Assembly: GCF_014898815.1 (NCBI RefSeq)
Contig: NW_026515521.1
Span: forward strand, 62,001 to 126,000
Origin: Panonychus citri
Lineage: Eukaryota > Arthropoda > Arachnida > Trombidiformes > Tetranychidae
Length of the DNA: 64,000 bases
Reading direction: 5' to 3'
The notes below the pieces were generated by a model. The model saw nothing but the letters and a program-made list of their open reading frames with translations, made no database searches and was not told the DNA's origin. Of this stretch, positions 47,901 through 55,317 are shown piece after piece (the stretch's first letter is position 1; each line of letters opens with the position of its first letter). The translations under genes were made by a program, and so were the position numbers.

Positions 47901-50900
47901 TCCCCATCGAATGCGACTTTTGTAAGCATTGGTATTGTACCAATTGCGTTATCTTCGTGCAAAATTTGATCGCAATTTTGAAATTAACCCCACCGTCGAA
48001 ACCCAATAAATTCATTTGCCTCTTTCCATCATGTTTAAGAAACTTTTCCTCCATCGATGACTACCCCACTTACAGCTCGATTACTTATTCATCAACTTAC
48101 GTTAACTATCGAAACTGTAAATTTAATTGTAGGTACACTCTCTGCGCTAAACAATTAAGTCCTAATTTACTTTCGGCTCACGAATCAAAATGTCGATTAG
48201 GATTGTTTAGGGAAGAAGTGGATCTCGAATCAATTCCAATCTTTCGTCAAGGCTCCTCTGTAAAGGAACTTTCCTCCATCAATCCAAAGCGTTTAGTTAG
48301 CTTCATCCCTCCTCACATCAAACTCGCACCCACTCCGCAAATTTCCTACTCAACCCACGAGTTCAATTTTGAACAAAAATTCGAATTATATGCCTGTCTT
48401 TTGGTTAACAAAGAAGAAAATCCAACTGACCCTCTCCTATCGGACACTAGCATTCGTTCTCATGCGAATCTTAGATTAGGTTTTTGGGAATCTTTTAACA
48501 AAAGAAAAGATCCTACTCTTCCCCTATCCGAAAATGAAGAATTTGTCCGAACAATAGGCTTTCCTCCCGTAGTTTCTTACGCTCCCGCTCCCTCTCGACC
48601 TCGAACTACTTGGTCAACCAAGTCAAATCCCGTTCCCCATTATCTTCTAAAAGATTCGGAAGAATGGTTAAAGTTCAGCGAGGGAAGACCCAAACATGAT
48701 CTTCCTTGCTCACCTCTCAGGTTATCCCCTGATGCTGGTCAACCAAATACCCCCTACACTGCCATTAACCCTCTTTCTAGATTAACTCTGGAAGAACAAA
48801 ATATTGTAAAAACTAAAATTTCCGAATGGTTTCCATCTCTAAGAGAATTGGTAACCCTGACAAAATCTTCCTCCACCTCTAACCCGCTCAGACTCGAATA
48901 TCGAGTCAACCGAAAAAATAAAGCCGCTGCTATTTTCAATGCGCTGGTGGACCAACAAGTCGAAGATCTTTCTTCGAATCAACAACAATTTCTCACCGAA
49001 CAAATCAGTGAACATCCTGATCCTTCTAACGTCTATTCAATTAACGCTTCGTACGTTAGAATAGTTCGATTCAATGCCGAAGGAGTTCGAAAAATCGTAC
49101 ATCATCCCGTATGGATTGTTATCATTGACGGTAACTGTGATGTCGTTTATGAAACCCTAGTCCACTATAAGGACATTCACTTCATGGATACCCACTTTCA
49201 TGGGTTAACAAAAGACGATTTAAAATTCGCCAAACACCTCGCTTCAGTTAGAGATCAAGTTCTTTGCTTTTTGGCCTGTGCTAAACAAATTGTTGGTGCT
49301 GGACTTGTATCTCTACTAAGATGTCTACAACTTTCCCCTGATGAGATCGACATTCTTCGACCTAAGATGCGAGATGTCACTGTTTATTTCTCTCCCTATC
49401 GGACTACACCCGCCTCATTATCTCTCCTTGCTTTCATCATCTTCAGTGGATACACAATTAGAGACAGACCCCACTCACCCGCCGTCGAAGCTCTTACCGC
49501 TATGAGGATGTACATGGCATTCTGGCAAGATATCGAGGAAAAAGTCAAGTCCACTGGTCGTGGAATTCACAATCAATCCATTCAATTCTACGTACGAAAT
49601 GAAAAAGTTTCGTATTTACACAAGAAACTCACTGAATTGATAGATTCGAAAAAAGCCAAGTGGCCACTCGACTGGTCATACCATCAACATCACCGAGAGA
49701 ACCCGGAATACTCATCATTCCAATGCGTTTCCCCCGCACCATCACCAATTCCATCTTCATCATCAACCTCATCACCTCCACCAATGGTTTCAACAAGAAT
49801 TGTGAGACCTCCAACATCATCATCATATGAAAAACCTTCACCATTTACCCTGTTCAATATCGTTCACCCTCCGAACTCATCCCAAAGAAAAAACAATAAC
49901 CCCGTTGCTTATCAGCTTGGACTCGATGAAACTGTTCATCCATTAGTCTCTCAAGCGGAAATGAAAAAGCTTTTTGAAAATGTTCCCTCAGGATCTTCCT
50001 CATCATCAACCTCACCTAATCAAGCCCTGGATTCTTCAGTAAAATACATATTGGATAATCTCTCAGACCCTCCCTTATCATTTGGTTCTCAAGATCCAAA
50101 GAAAAACCCGCTCCATCCACACCATGTTAGGCCGAACACTCCATCTCCTCCCGAAGTTCAATCATCATCTTCATCTCCATCACCACCAAATCACAATAGG
50201 ATTCCAAAGGAAACCCTGAAGAAGTATCTTCATCAAAGTGCTGGGGACTGAAGGGTAGAAAATCTTGAAATCCTCAGGCTTCCTTTTCCATCACTATCAT
50301 GATTTGGAATCAATTTAATTTTCTTTTTCTTCATCTCAACAATTAGTTAATTGTTGTGCTTTTCTTTTATTTTCATTTTTATAAATTCAACAATTTAAAT
50401 TTTCATTGTTAATTTCCCATTGTTAACATTAGTTTTCCCATTCCCACAACTATAGTTGTAAATTTCTTGATTGTTACTCTTAACCAATCTAATTAATTAG
50501 TATCCCTGATTAACTGATTGAGTTGATTAAGAATTTATAATATTCTCAACTAATTAACCAATGGAAATTGATCTAAATTCAATTCTATACCTAAAGATAT
50601 AGTTAAAGATGATTCAGTTAATTTCAATTAACTAATTTTCTTAATTGTTTCTATCTAAATCTCTTCAACTTTTAAGTTGACCAAAAATTGGTAACAAAAG
50701 TAAGAGACCCGAATTTTTCTTTCTCTCCCTCTTTCTTTTTTCTTTCTTTTATTTTTTAGCTTTTACCATTGTTTAAGTCTAAAGACTTATCTTGGTTAAT
50801 TTTTATCTTTTTATCTTTTTCAACATGTTAACCATATTGTTCATAATGTCGAGACATAGAGACTAAAAGAGTTACTTTGTAACAATAGTTTCACCTCATC

Positions 50901-52655
50901 ACTAATATGATTAACTTGGTTAATTTGATTAATTTGTTTTCCCCTTATTAATTGTAACCCCTTATCATCATTAATTGATATCCCTAAATTGTCACCCCCC
51001 TTTTCTTTTATTCTAAAAAGAATAATTTTCCCTCTATAATAGTCAGTCAATGTTTAACATTAAAATAGTTAACTTGCTCATCTTTAATCTCTCAATTCTT
51101 AATTAAGGTGATTCTGCACTTCTAAGTGTTACAATCCATCCATCTCTCAAGTTCCTAAAATTCAACCTTCTTTAATTAGACATTTTATGTTTAATTGTCC
51201 AAATCTGAATTCTTTAGAATTATCAGTGAAAGTGAAAACACAGGCGTAAGTACAATAGAGAAACTCAGTGATCCTAAAAGAATCGTGTATTCGGTATTTT
51301 GTGGGACCGAAAATCTTCTGAACTCTTGTCTTCAAGCCTACAGACTTTTCCGAGTTTTATCTCAATCACATCCATCGATCTCAAATTGATCATCTAACCT
51401 CCTCATCTCAGAATTTCCCCCACAAGATAAAGATGGAAGAAGATGAAGATGAAGAGAAAGGGAAAAAGGATGAAGAGTAAAAATCATCTTCTAATGTTTG
51501 ATTGATTGGTTTTACTTGTGTAATATCAGAAAAATGCGCTCAAAGAATAAATGAACTTTTATCATGATCATTTTCATGATGAAGATGATCATCATTCTGA
51601 CTGAGTATCATGATTGGTTTTTATTTAAAAAGTGCTGAAGATGAATAAGGAAGAGGAAAAAGTTGAAGTTAGTTACTGAGAATTGGAATGAGACTTATGA
51701 TCATTGGTTGTGATTCTGAAGATAATGGACAAATGACTTTCAATTGGAGCATAAGATTAAAGAAGAAAAGAAATGACCAGGATGATGATGAAAAAAAGAT
51801 GAGGAGGGAGAGAGAGTGAGTGAGTGAGTGAGACTGAAAGTAATCTCGAGTAAAAGAAACTCTGAAATGTTAAGATAAACCAATTTGATGCAATAAAAAT
51901 GGTTCATCAATGTTAACTTTTTCTCTTCCTCTGGATGAGGAAGAAGATGTGAGAGATGAGGATGAAACTGTTTCACCTTCATTTTCAATTTACTTTCAAC
52001 TGTAAATGCAAAGAGACAAGAGAATGATGAAGATAAGGGAGCATAAACTACAAACTCTCTCATTGTATTATCAAAATGAATAATATACCAGGTAATTTAT
52101 TTTCTCAGTCAAAAACAAAAGTAAAAGAAAAGGAGAGAAAAAAGTTCAATCCAAATAATACATTGAACTTTTTTATATTATGTTCATTCTTGTTCATTTT
52201 CATGAATGAAATTTATTGATAACAAGAAGGAAAAAAAAAGTTTTCTTATTATTCAACAAAAAACGATTTATACATATTAATACGCCATGAAAATACTTTC
52301 ATAATATTCATCATAGATTTTTGTATGTGTATATCAATATTTGAAGAGAGAGAGAGAGAAAGATGAAAAAGAAGTATGAAAATTAAATCAATCTACAAAT
52401 GACCTTTTTAAATCAATCGGAAATGATGAAGATTCAATTCTACATGATGATTGACTCACACTTTTCATCTCAACTTATGATAAATCTTGAGATATTTTCA
52501 TGATGATTTCTCATGTTTAATATTGAATTTTATTGATATTCTAATATTAATTGTTATCTTTATGTTACAGGTTGTGTATTTGTTTCAATCTTCAGTTCTG
52601 GGAATCAGTAATTGCCTCAATCTACTTTGCCATTCACCCGATTCATGTGGATGCG
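31149..52655 (+). CDS. TMTC-family O-mannosyltransferase, first three coding exons (partial)
   Basis: Exons 31149-31502, 38054-38190 and 52571-52655 join in phase with GTGAGT, GTAAGA and GTAAGT donors. They encode about 192 residues of a transmembrane and tetratricopeptide-repeat protein. TMTC proteins are ER glycosyltransferases that put O-linked mannose on cadherin ectodomains, with an N-terminal membrane catalytic half and C-terminal TPRs. Visible signatures: a cytosolic leader of about 60 residues; a first membrane helix (LTTLLIALVSFICFIP); the acidic VFDDIPTIINNKDIRPE loop; NDFWGTP; SHKSYRPLTILTFRWNY; GYHLVNSILH; and FAIHPIHVDA. The next expected segment (the GIVGRAE-type motif) was not found before base 64000, so the gene continues beyond the window through an intron of more than 11 kb. 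Which TMTC paralogue this is cannot be decided from these exons. Intron 2 carries the 12-kb retrotransposon. Confidence 0.9.
32989..33014. repeat. Perfect 26-bp palindrome
   Basis: ATTCTGATTATCA followed directly by its exact reverse complement, without spacer. It could form a cruciform, or be a dimeric factor site, or arise by chance in DNA rich in TGATAATCA words. Confidence 0.9.
36939..36988. repeat. (TC)n microsatellite, 25 units
   Basis: An uninterrupted TC dinucleotide run in TMTC intron 1, followed by a short imperfect extension to 36997. Confidence 0.95.
38869..38899. repeat. (AG)n microsatellite
   Basis: About 15 AG units in TMTC intron 2, with shorter imperfect runs just upstream from 38846. 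Confidence 0.95.
39405..39408. other. Left target-site duplication AGAT
   Basis: AGAT directly precedes the 5' LTR and recurs at 51425-51428 directly after the 3' LTR, as expected of integrase-mediated insertion with a 4-bp stagger. Confidence 0.85.
39409..40584 (+). repeat. 5' LTR
   Basis: 1176 bp, beginning TGAAGGG and ending CCCACA (TG...CA ends). Compared line by line with 50249-51424 I found no difference. It should supply promoter and polyadenylation. A TATAAT at about 40195 is the only TATA-like element I see, and I cannot fix the U3/R/U5 borders. Small frames inside it occur identically in both LTRs and are not supported as genes. Confidence 0.95.
40404..40411 (+). promoter_or_regulatory. 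Candidate splice donor within the 5' LTR leader
   Basis: GC|GTAAGTA (GT at 40406-40407) is a strong U1-type donor match located upstream of gag. If it lies in transcribed leader it could splice to a site before the third ORF and make a subgenomic mRNA, as errantiviruses do for env. Inference only. Confidence 0.35.
40588..40605 (+). promoter_or_regulatory. Primer-binding site, probably for tRNA-Arg
   Basis: TGGCGACCCAGGCAGGAT starts three bases after the 5' LTR. Its complement forms a proper tRNA 3' end: CCA, G73, a 7-base acceptor strand and a CCTGC T-stem strand with C61 in place. G73 and the T-stem resemble arthropod tRNA-Arg (CGN) sequences, and mdg1/412 elements also prime with tRNA-Arg. 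The isoacceptor was judged from memory and is uncertain. Confidence 0.7.
40693..41187 (+). CDS. gag: Retrotransposon gag, N-terminal part (frame-broken)
   Basis: First ATG after the primer-binding site. 164 residues: a very basic Ala/Arg/Lys-rich N-terminus (residues about 4-28, nucleic-acid or nuclear-localisation-like), an acidic Pro-rich linker, then a helical segment (LRDLSYHEILELFNKW). The frame runs to a stop at 41185-41187, but from about 41132 a second, coding-like frame (offset +1) takes over until about 41310, where the original frame resumes and continues into pol. Gag is therefore interrupted by two compensating shifts. Either two indels are present or the assembled sequence is wrong at two places. 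Confidence 0.75.
   Translation: MPPKRSRVAAITRIAAARAAKAAKATRRSLNLTDAESGLSEDDTIIPPPPSPQDTFTPVNPRPPTRVSTVIQKSKSLRDLSYHEILELFNKWNVPIPIRSLATKKLNDVISTHLLLIGENVTIEDIQNLDLNEIKTNPFQIGFWNLNPKYFRSGNTNILKEYRS
41132..41373 (+). pseudogene. Middle gag segment in the +1 frame
   Basis: Open from 41132 to a stop at about 41373 in the frame offset by +1 from both gag and pol. Composition is coding-like (amphipathic, Leu/Asn/Glu-rich). It bridges the N-terminal gag frame and the gag-pol frame that is open from 41302. Neither junction shows a canonical slippery heptamer, and the net return to the original frame argues against programmed shifting. Confidence 0.6.
41302..46119 (+). CDS. pol: Gag C-terminus / protease-RT-RNaseH-integrase polyprotein
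   Basis: About 1600 codons open without interruption. Residues here count from 41371. A gag capsid-like region precedes a CCHC zinc knuckle (CNYCKGDDHTIDVC, 227-240). The aspartic protease has LIDTGAS with Asp379. Reverse transcriptase has the catalytic YFDD at 793-796, with the FDLAQGYHQI and LPMGLAGAP motifs upstream. RNase H has Asp942 (SVDASD), KELLAI and ETDHHTL. Integrase has the HHCC zinc site from His1223 to CENCLVC, and a D,D35E core at Asp1292, Asp1350 and Glu1386; a GPY/F-type YHGPYLV follows. All catalytic residues are present, so the enzyme part looks functional. There is no gag stop codon, so gag and pol share one frame. The frame ends at TAA 46117-46119, but a -1 frame that opened at 46092 continues the same Asn/Asp/Glu-rich composition, suggesting the true product runs on. 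Confidence 0.95.
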   Translation, partial: AITFIYHSSVNSNDNLTPSTFFELMKQLKTDPHVPEFRSGEDQYSWLVKTKDRLSKENVDDETRLRLLQKSMAHEIKTSAVGLDDITDYQEYVDALFEKLKTPESQYSADFELRNCRYNPEFHPEKFFSDMRRLVTKAFGPTNDSLFLNLVLQHIPRNIRDDIYTLGINDDRTRIYNHLTRIHFDYKNNQNRQKVQKTVPSKNPNPNHSNDKSSVARMLKTNNPNYSQSNSNYKRNPNASSSASKDAKFCNYCKGDDHTIDVCSKLAYRKAQEAAGIKPPYQGKNQNYVRQPFNSTAAPTNLTTLVNQDQPVPQIQFPPQPVNAIVSVPQMFTNPIQLDNRPPSPPEPMQSGLRGNVGFAISKDIKQISQIGNTAISHMPQVNLTLCLPDKTRVQEGKVLIDTGASACVIDAGLASLLQAHVIKVNRTLKGIASGVYVDSFGFSYAIFKHNGMDESRIIKFQICEKFEPVFLLGNAFLHVFYMKILSDGNEYDISVKETPNSPELNNPDFYFRFCTPDETDFIIETSIKVTGNAASDYILDSPSTHSTHSTQTINNSSTPSTHHPNLTTIQLPSEENKFKNFPQQSIIARCMLVSENEITESKTQSFLDKIKSRINPNLSSSQQNELLELFENYQDVFSKHKNDLGFVSSSVCPVKIDLENQIIPYQKPYNCNIHRRGVFREIINDMIQHDLIEPSDALGGAPSLLVPRSDGSHRMVTDYRLLNRLTKIPRHPMPRIDDCLEVVRGGQFFNLFDLAQGYHQIELPPSEREKTAFVTPDGKYQYKRLPMGLAGAPFIFQRFMNKVLEGLQYVNCIGYFDDIPVVGVTFSDLIANTILVLERLRKYNLKVKPEKCHFGETEILLLGHLVSGEGIRPDPKKVQALVNLRYPKTVRELQSLLGCYNYFSRYIKNYSSIAAPLYRLISKERKFKILPADKQALDSLKSSLINTTLLVHFNPKLRRKISVDASDVAVGGILLQEDDKSEDFNPENPIETVSHWLPISFFSQKLLKHQLHYSVSEKELLAILVGVYKYSHYLDGENFLIETDHHTLCQLPKINFKNSRLQRWSIMLSSYNFKVIYKKGLTHPPDCFSRYQSEWDHRKTIDPEEEFLDKIFLNEYVEDPSFHHYYDIGMNLINLSFEAPILDYEQIKDPPLLLYSVTSEIAHLQPHSKSSPQEFSLWKEKVRTAQKNNPDVQSLISQLSNSNSIAAKRYVLKDNLLYRKDSRTPFGTRLVIDPEILKEIFQLEHESTLGGHFATEKTYLNIARRFWCKFLYDEVKKLCENCLVCNLAKPSNIIYVDPSIKPIPQEILTRFELDVQGPITIGNSKKYILVIVDVLSRFVYAKMTLNQTATTVINFLSNFFHLFGFPTHIQTDLGTNFTSDEFKKFIEKHGIVHDTSTPYHPQSQGIVERCNRTIAERLRAYVCAKGTKNLVPALQASLYAINSSVHKITRFSPYFLVFGREPNKPLDNYLSINHNSPVTVTEARKIAYARLNSQQLYQINRTKSLHPQSPYAIGDYLLVKNESPDSTISKKLRNRYHGPYLVCGLKKGALMLLDTLSFNLFISNVSNTKKYTGKLTTKMLNLRENFFNPDSYLENEDFNSPKLS
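46092..46505 (+). CDS. Asn/Asp-rich tail of the pol polyprotein in the -1 frame
   Basis: About 137 codons without a stop in AT-rich DNA, ending TAG 46503-46505. Composition (Asn, Asp, Ser, Glu, Pro) continues that of the last pol residues, and an ENED motif occurs on both sides of the break. A run CCCC at 46103-46106 sits at the junction, a likely place for a lost base. Its last 13 bases overlap the start of the open frame leading to the third ORF. Function unknown; probably a flexible C-terminal extension of integrase. Confidence 0.55.
   Translation, partial: RLQFPEIELITDNQFQSLSDNDYVENEDLNSDSIPNENSNDPINPNNDENLNDFIHNLPQSNLPSSPIKNSNCNNQLITDHYSDELINNIPQNKRKYRTSDQQIIEQPKLIVNNQEKMLTRQQLRNQKVFVLFNFYY
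46139..46621. repeat. Four near-palindromes of the form ATCACT-n-AGTGAT
   Basis: Located at 46139-46151, 46330-46343, 46560-46573 and 46608-46621. The second and third share the 16-mer TGATCACTACAGTGAT exactly. They fall where pol ends and the third ORF begins, and also encode repeated DHYSD-like peptides in two different frames. Confidence 0.7.
47138..50251 (+). CDS. Third retrotransposon ORF: RING + TRAF-type zinc finger + degenerate REXO1-like exonuclease
   Basis: 1037 residues from the first ATG of the frame (47138, context AAAATGG); the same frame is open upstream to 46493. Residues about 1-240 are Ser/Pro-rich. C246-x2-C249-x12-C262-x-H264-x2-C267-x2-C270-x23-C294-x4-C299 is a RING-type pattern (last pair spaced 4, not 2). 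C331-x4-C336-x11-H348-x3-C352 is a TRAF/SIAH-type finger. RING-TRAF arrays are typical of E3 ubiquitin ligases. Residues about 545-800 follow REXO1-family RNA exonucleases: a VNR segment, VYSINAS, VVYETLV, FHGLTKDDL, IVGAGL and HSPAVEA. The catalytic D-E-D-D-H set is replaced: N636, S638, L726 and E784, with H779 kept. The Cys-rich motif that precedes the core in REXO1 is missing. The C-terminus is Ser/Pro-rich. No signal peptide, envelope or membrane helix is visible. The stop codon TGA is the first three bases of the 3' LTR. The exonuclease assignment rests on remembered family motifs and needs a profile search. Confidence 0.8.
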   Translation: MDKNPNSPPTPSSVPVSFSNKRANSHLLKSVIPNCGYESDPDCWYIPGPIASSTEPDHPLIDLNSPPRKTVELKTVKFQSPLVTQQTLKRSVSIESLDSIASSHPNQLRKISLRNQMEEETQGKIIVKSNLSNFLPSTSSETNKYPKPGEFPKFFPNEIPAPLPTELPDHVSIDKYKQVRQLVLMKNENFKNIRQKFEKMIREKLFLNLYHDEIIYSVPLPKIPKGISKSSVTHEKLDSFINEIRCFFCEQISLIPIECDFCKHWYCTNCVIFVQNLIAILKLTPPSKPNKFICLFPSCLRNFSSIDDYPTYSSITYSSTYVNYRNCKFNCRYTLCAKQLSPNLLSAHESKCRLGLFREEVDLESIPIFRQGSSVKELSSINPKRLVSFIPPHIKLAPTPQISYSTHEFNFEQKFELYACLLVNKEENPTDPLLSDTSIRSHANLRLGFWESFNKRKDPTLPLSENEEFVRTIGFPPVVSYAPAPSRPRTTWSTKSNPVPHYLLKDSEEWLKFSEGRPKHDLPCSPLRLSPDAGQPNTPYTAINPLSRLTLEEQNIVKTKISEWFPSLRELVTLTKSSSTSNPLRLEYRVNRKNKAAAIFNALVDQQVEDLSSNQQQFLTEQISEHPDPSNVYSINASYVRIVRFNAEGVRKIVHHPVWIVIIDGNCDVVYETLVHYKDIHFMDTHFHGLTKDDLKFAKHLASVRDQVLCFLACAKQIVGAGLVSLLRCLQLSPDEIDILRPKMRDVTVYFSPYRTTPASLSLLAFIIFSGYTIRDRPHSPAVEALTAMRMYMAFWQDIEEKVKSTGRGIHNQSIQFYVRNEKVSYLHKKLTELIDSKKAKWPLDWSYHQHHRENPEYSSFQCVSPAPSPIPSSSSTSSPPPMVSTRIVRPPTSSSYEKPSPFTLFNIVHPPNSSQRKNNNPVAYQLGLDETVHPLVSQAEMKKLFENVPSGSSSSSTSPNQALDSSVKYILDNLSDPPLSFGSQDPKKNPLHPHHVRPNTPSPPEVQSSSSSPSPPNHNRIPKETLKKYLHQSAGD
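50249..51424 (+). repeat. 3' LTR
   Basis: 1176 bp, identical by eye to 39409-40584. The preceding bases (CATCAAAGTGCTGGGGAC) make only a weak polypurine tract, and the first LTR bases serve as the stop codon of the third ORF. Confidence 0.95.
51425..51428. other. Right target-site duplication AGAT
   Basis: Exact match to 39405-39408. Confidence 0.85.
51429..52570 (+). other. TMTC intron 2, right remnant
   Basis: 1.1 kb of GATGA-rich simple sequence between the retrotransposon and exon 3. With the left part (38191-39404) the pre-insertion intron was about 2.4 kb. No gene seen. Confidence 0.6.
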
Positions 52656-53495
52656 GTAAGTTTAATAAACCTTTCTAACTCTAGTAAATACTATTCAATT
52701 TATTCTGATAAAATTACATCAGCTGATTATATGTTTGGTTTGTGATAAAATGTTAACTGTACTCAGAATAATAATCAACTTTTATCTCTTCTGATTGTTT
52801 TTCATTCATGGTAACAAATAGTTTTAATGGGAAATGATATTTGTTATCATCATCCGTTGATATCGTTTTATTGATTGATGATGAAAACATTTTTCATTCA
52901 ACTTAACTTTTGCTTAACCCTCAAGGGCCAAAAACATGAATCCATCGTTGATATAATTTTTTTTTTACAATTTACATTATACAAAATTGTGATAAAGAGT
53001 AATAATCAGGCTTGATGATTGATTGACATGATGAAATATTAATAAATTATCCTCATCATGATGCTAATAATAAGCTATTAATAATATCAATAAGTATCGC
53101 TAAGTATTGATATGATAAATTGTTTCTCTCTTGCTATCTCTGTCCCTGTCTGTGTCTCTTTCGCTTTTTCCTGTTTAAATTGGTAAAACATATTAACAGC
53201 TGATGTTCATGAGTGTCCCATGAAATTGTTGTCTCTCAACAATGAAAATGAACTTCTTGAATAAACTGTGTTATTTTTACTTCATGATTCACATAATAAT
53301 TTAGGAGATTTTATTAATAATACTGATGAGAGTCGTAAGAACTTGAGTATGATTGGTATGATGGTGATGATGAGAGTGATGGAATATCATGAAAATATGA
53401 GGTTGAAGGTTTTTTTTTCACTATTCTTGCTTCAATAGACTCAATTGAAAATTTGGAAAATTTTATGTTGAAAAAATGAGTTGAATGAAAGATGG

Positions 53496-53521
53496 AGATG
53501 ATGATGATGATGATGATGATG
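53496..53521. repeat. (GAT)n microsatellite
   Basis: Eight to nine GAT units inside TMTC intron 3. Confidence 0.9.
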
Positions 53522-55282
53522 GAGGAATGAGAAGAAAAGTTCAATGATAGTTTACTAGTATTCAACTGATAGGGATGAGAATGGAGATAGTTGTGAGAGA
53601 GTATATCATCATTTTCGTCTTTTTTTATCCTCCTTGTAAAGATTATACGGTGAGGAGAAAAAAAGGAAAAGTCCATTTTTCGTTCAATGGAAAAGATGAG
53701 GATACTGATGAAGAAGAAAAAAAAGATGGAAACTTAATCGAAAAATCGATGGAAGATAAAAATGAAAAAGAAGAGTTTGTATGTCGAAAAAGAGTAGAGT
53801 TATTTGTGTGGGAGAAAAGGGAGGAACGAGAAAAACTGACCAGAAAAGGAGGTAAGAATATGAGAGAGCGAGAGAGAAAAGATGATGATGATGATGTTGA
53901 GAAGAAGTAAGAATATTGATAGTGCAAGTATGATAAAGATGATGATGAGAATAGTAGGAAGAAGATGCTTGAACCATTATTTTGTGATGAAAAATTTGAG
54001 CCTAGAGTCCAATTGGTTTGGTGACATATTCAACCTTCAAAAGACAAGAAAAGAAAGAGAGAAGAGAAAAAAATTATAACTCTGAGAATCATTTTTCCAT
54101 AGTGAGAAAAAAACTGAGATCAAGATGATGAGAAAATAGAATCATCATCATTGATGATTCTTGATGGACTTTTCATCTTGACCATTCTCTTTTTCCTTGT
54201 GTTATTGCCTTTACTTTTTGCATGCTAATAAATATTCGTATGGATGATATTCATCATTTGTACTCTCTCTCTCTCTCACTCTCTCTTTCTGCTTTATATC
54301 AAATGATGATAATGATGATGGTGATGGTGATGTTAGGTAAATCTAGCGAATCATTGTCATCAGTCTTTCTCCCTTTTATTCAGAATCATTTTGTAAGAAT
54401 GAATGAAAGCAACAAGAAAATAAGAAATAAAAAAAAAATATGAAACCGAGAGAATAGATAGAAAACTTTTTTTTCCAAAGAATAAGAATGATGAAGAAGA
54501 AAAGATGAGGATGAAAGATGCTGAAAGAAAAACAAGAAGAGTCTTTATGTGAACTCCCCCTTTCTTTTTTCTCTCTCAAAATGATGAAATAGGAGAGATG
54601 TATTTATTGGTATGCATGATAAAAGATGTACATGAATCGGTGTAAAGTTGATAAAAAAAAGTTCGCATTCAAATACAATACAATGGTGAATAATGATCAG
54701 TATAGTGACAGAATGAAATGAATATAAACGAATGATGAAAGAGAGAGAGAGAGAAAGGTAAGTCTGGGAGGAAGGTGGAGATTGATAATGATAAAATTGA
54801 AGATTTAATCAATATCATTTATCTGAATGGTAATCAAAATTGCATTTAGATGAAAATATATCTGAATGATGAAGTTCATTGAGATTTGTTTGAACTTTGC
54901 CACCGAAACTTTCTAAATAGTCTTGATTCCCATTCTTTGTCAATAAAAACTCTGTATTTAGATTTTGAGTTATCCATTTTATCAACATTTTGATTAGGAA
55001 CTTTTTTTTCTTCAGTTCTTAAATACATCTACTAGATATTTCTTTGATTAAAGTTCAATGTTTGGGTATTGATGTTGTTCAAATTTCCTCTCTGACTTTC
55101 TGTTACTTTCAATTTCTGTCTTATTCACCACCACATGATCCATGTTACCCTCGCCTGAATCTCACAAGGGATTGACCTTGTTAGATTTAATCACGTTGGG
55201 TTCGGATGTTGATGATAAGCTTAAGAAAAAGATATTACCACCAGGTCTTGATGTGTGTGTATGTGAGAGCTGAAAGAGAGTC

Positions 55283-55283
<1 letters not shown>

Positions 55284-55311
<28 letters not shown>
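55284..55311. repeat. (GA)n microsatellite
   Basis: About 14 GA units, preceded by an imperfect GAGAG extension from 55264. Confidence 0.95.

Positions 55312-55317
<6 letters not shown>

Larger units (their letters stand above)
39409..51424 (+). mobile_element. Complete Ty3/gypsy LTR retrotransposon with an extra RING/exonuclease-like ORF
   Basis: A 12,016-bp element inserted in sense orientation in TMTC intron 2. In order: 5' LTR, primer-binding site, gag, protease, reverse transcriptase, RNase H, integrase with GPY/F-type end, an Asn/Asp-rich tail, a third ORF, 3' LTR. The RT-RNaseH-integrase order places it in Ty3/gypsy (Metaviridae). The LTRs read as identical over all 1176 positions with no indels, and the flanking AGAT duplication is perfect, so insertion is recent. 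Errantiviruses carry an envelope gene in the third position; here that slot holds a protein without signal peptide or membrane anchor but with RING, TRAF-type and RNA-exonuclease-like domains. Gag and the pol tail contain apparent single-base frame breaks, so this copy may not be autonomous unless those are consensus errors. Confidence 0.95.

Noticed and set aside
47138..50251. Third ORF as a retroviral-type envelope
   Set aside because: No signal peptide, no C-terminal membrane anchor, no furin-type site and no fusion-peptide-like segment; zinc-finger and exonuclease-like motifs explain it better.
53575..53977. Overlapping frames of up to about 110 codons, Lys/Glu-rich on plus and Ser/His-rich on minus
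   Set aside because: Simple-sequence composition, no motif, no splice or promoter support, within TMTC intron 3.
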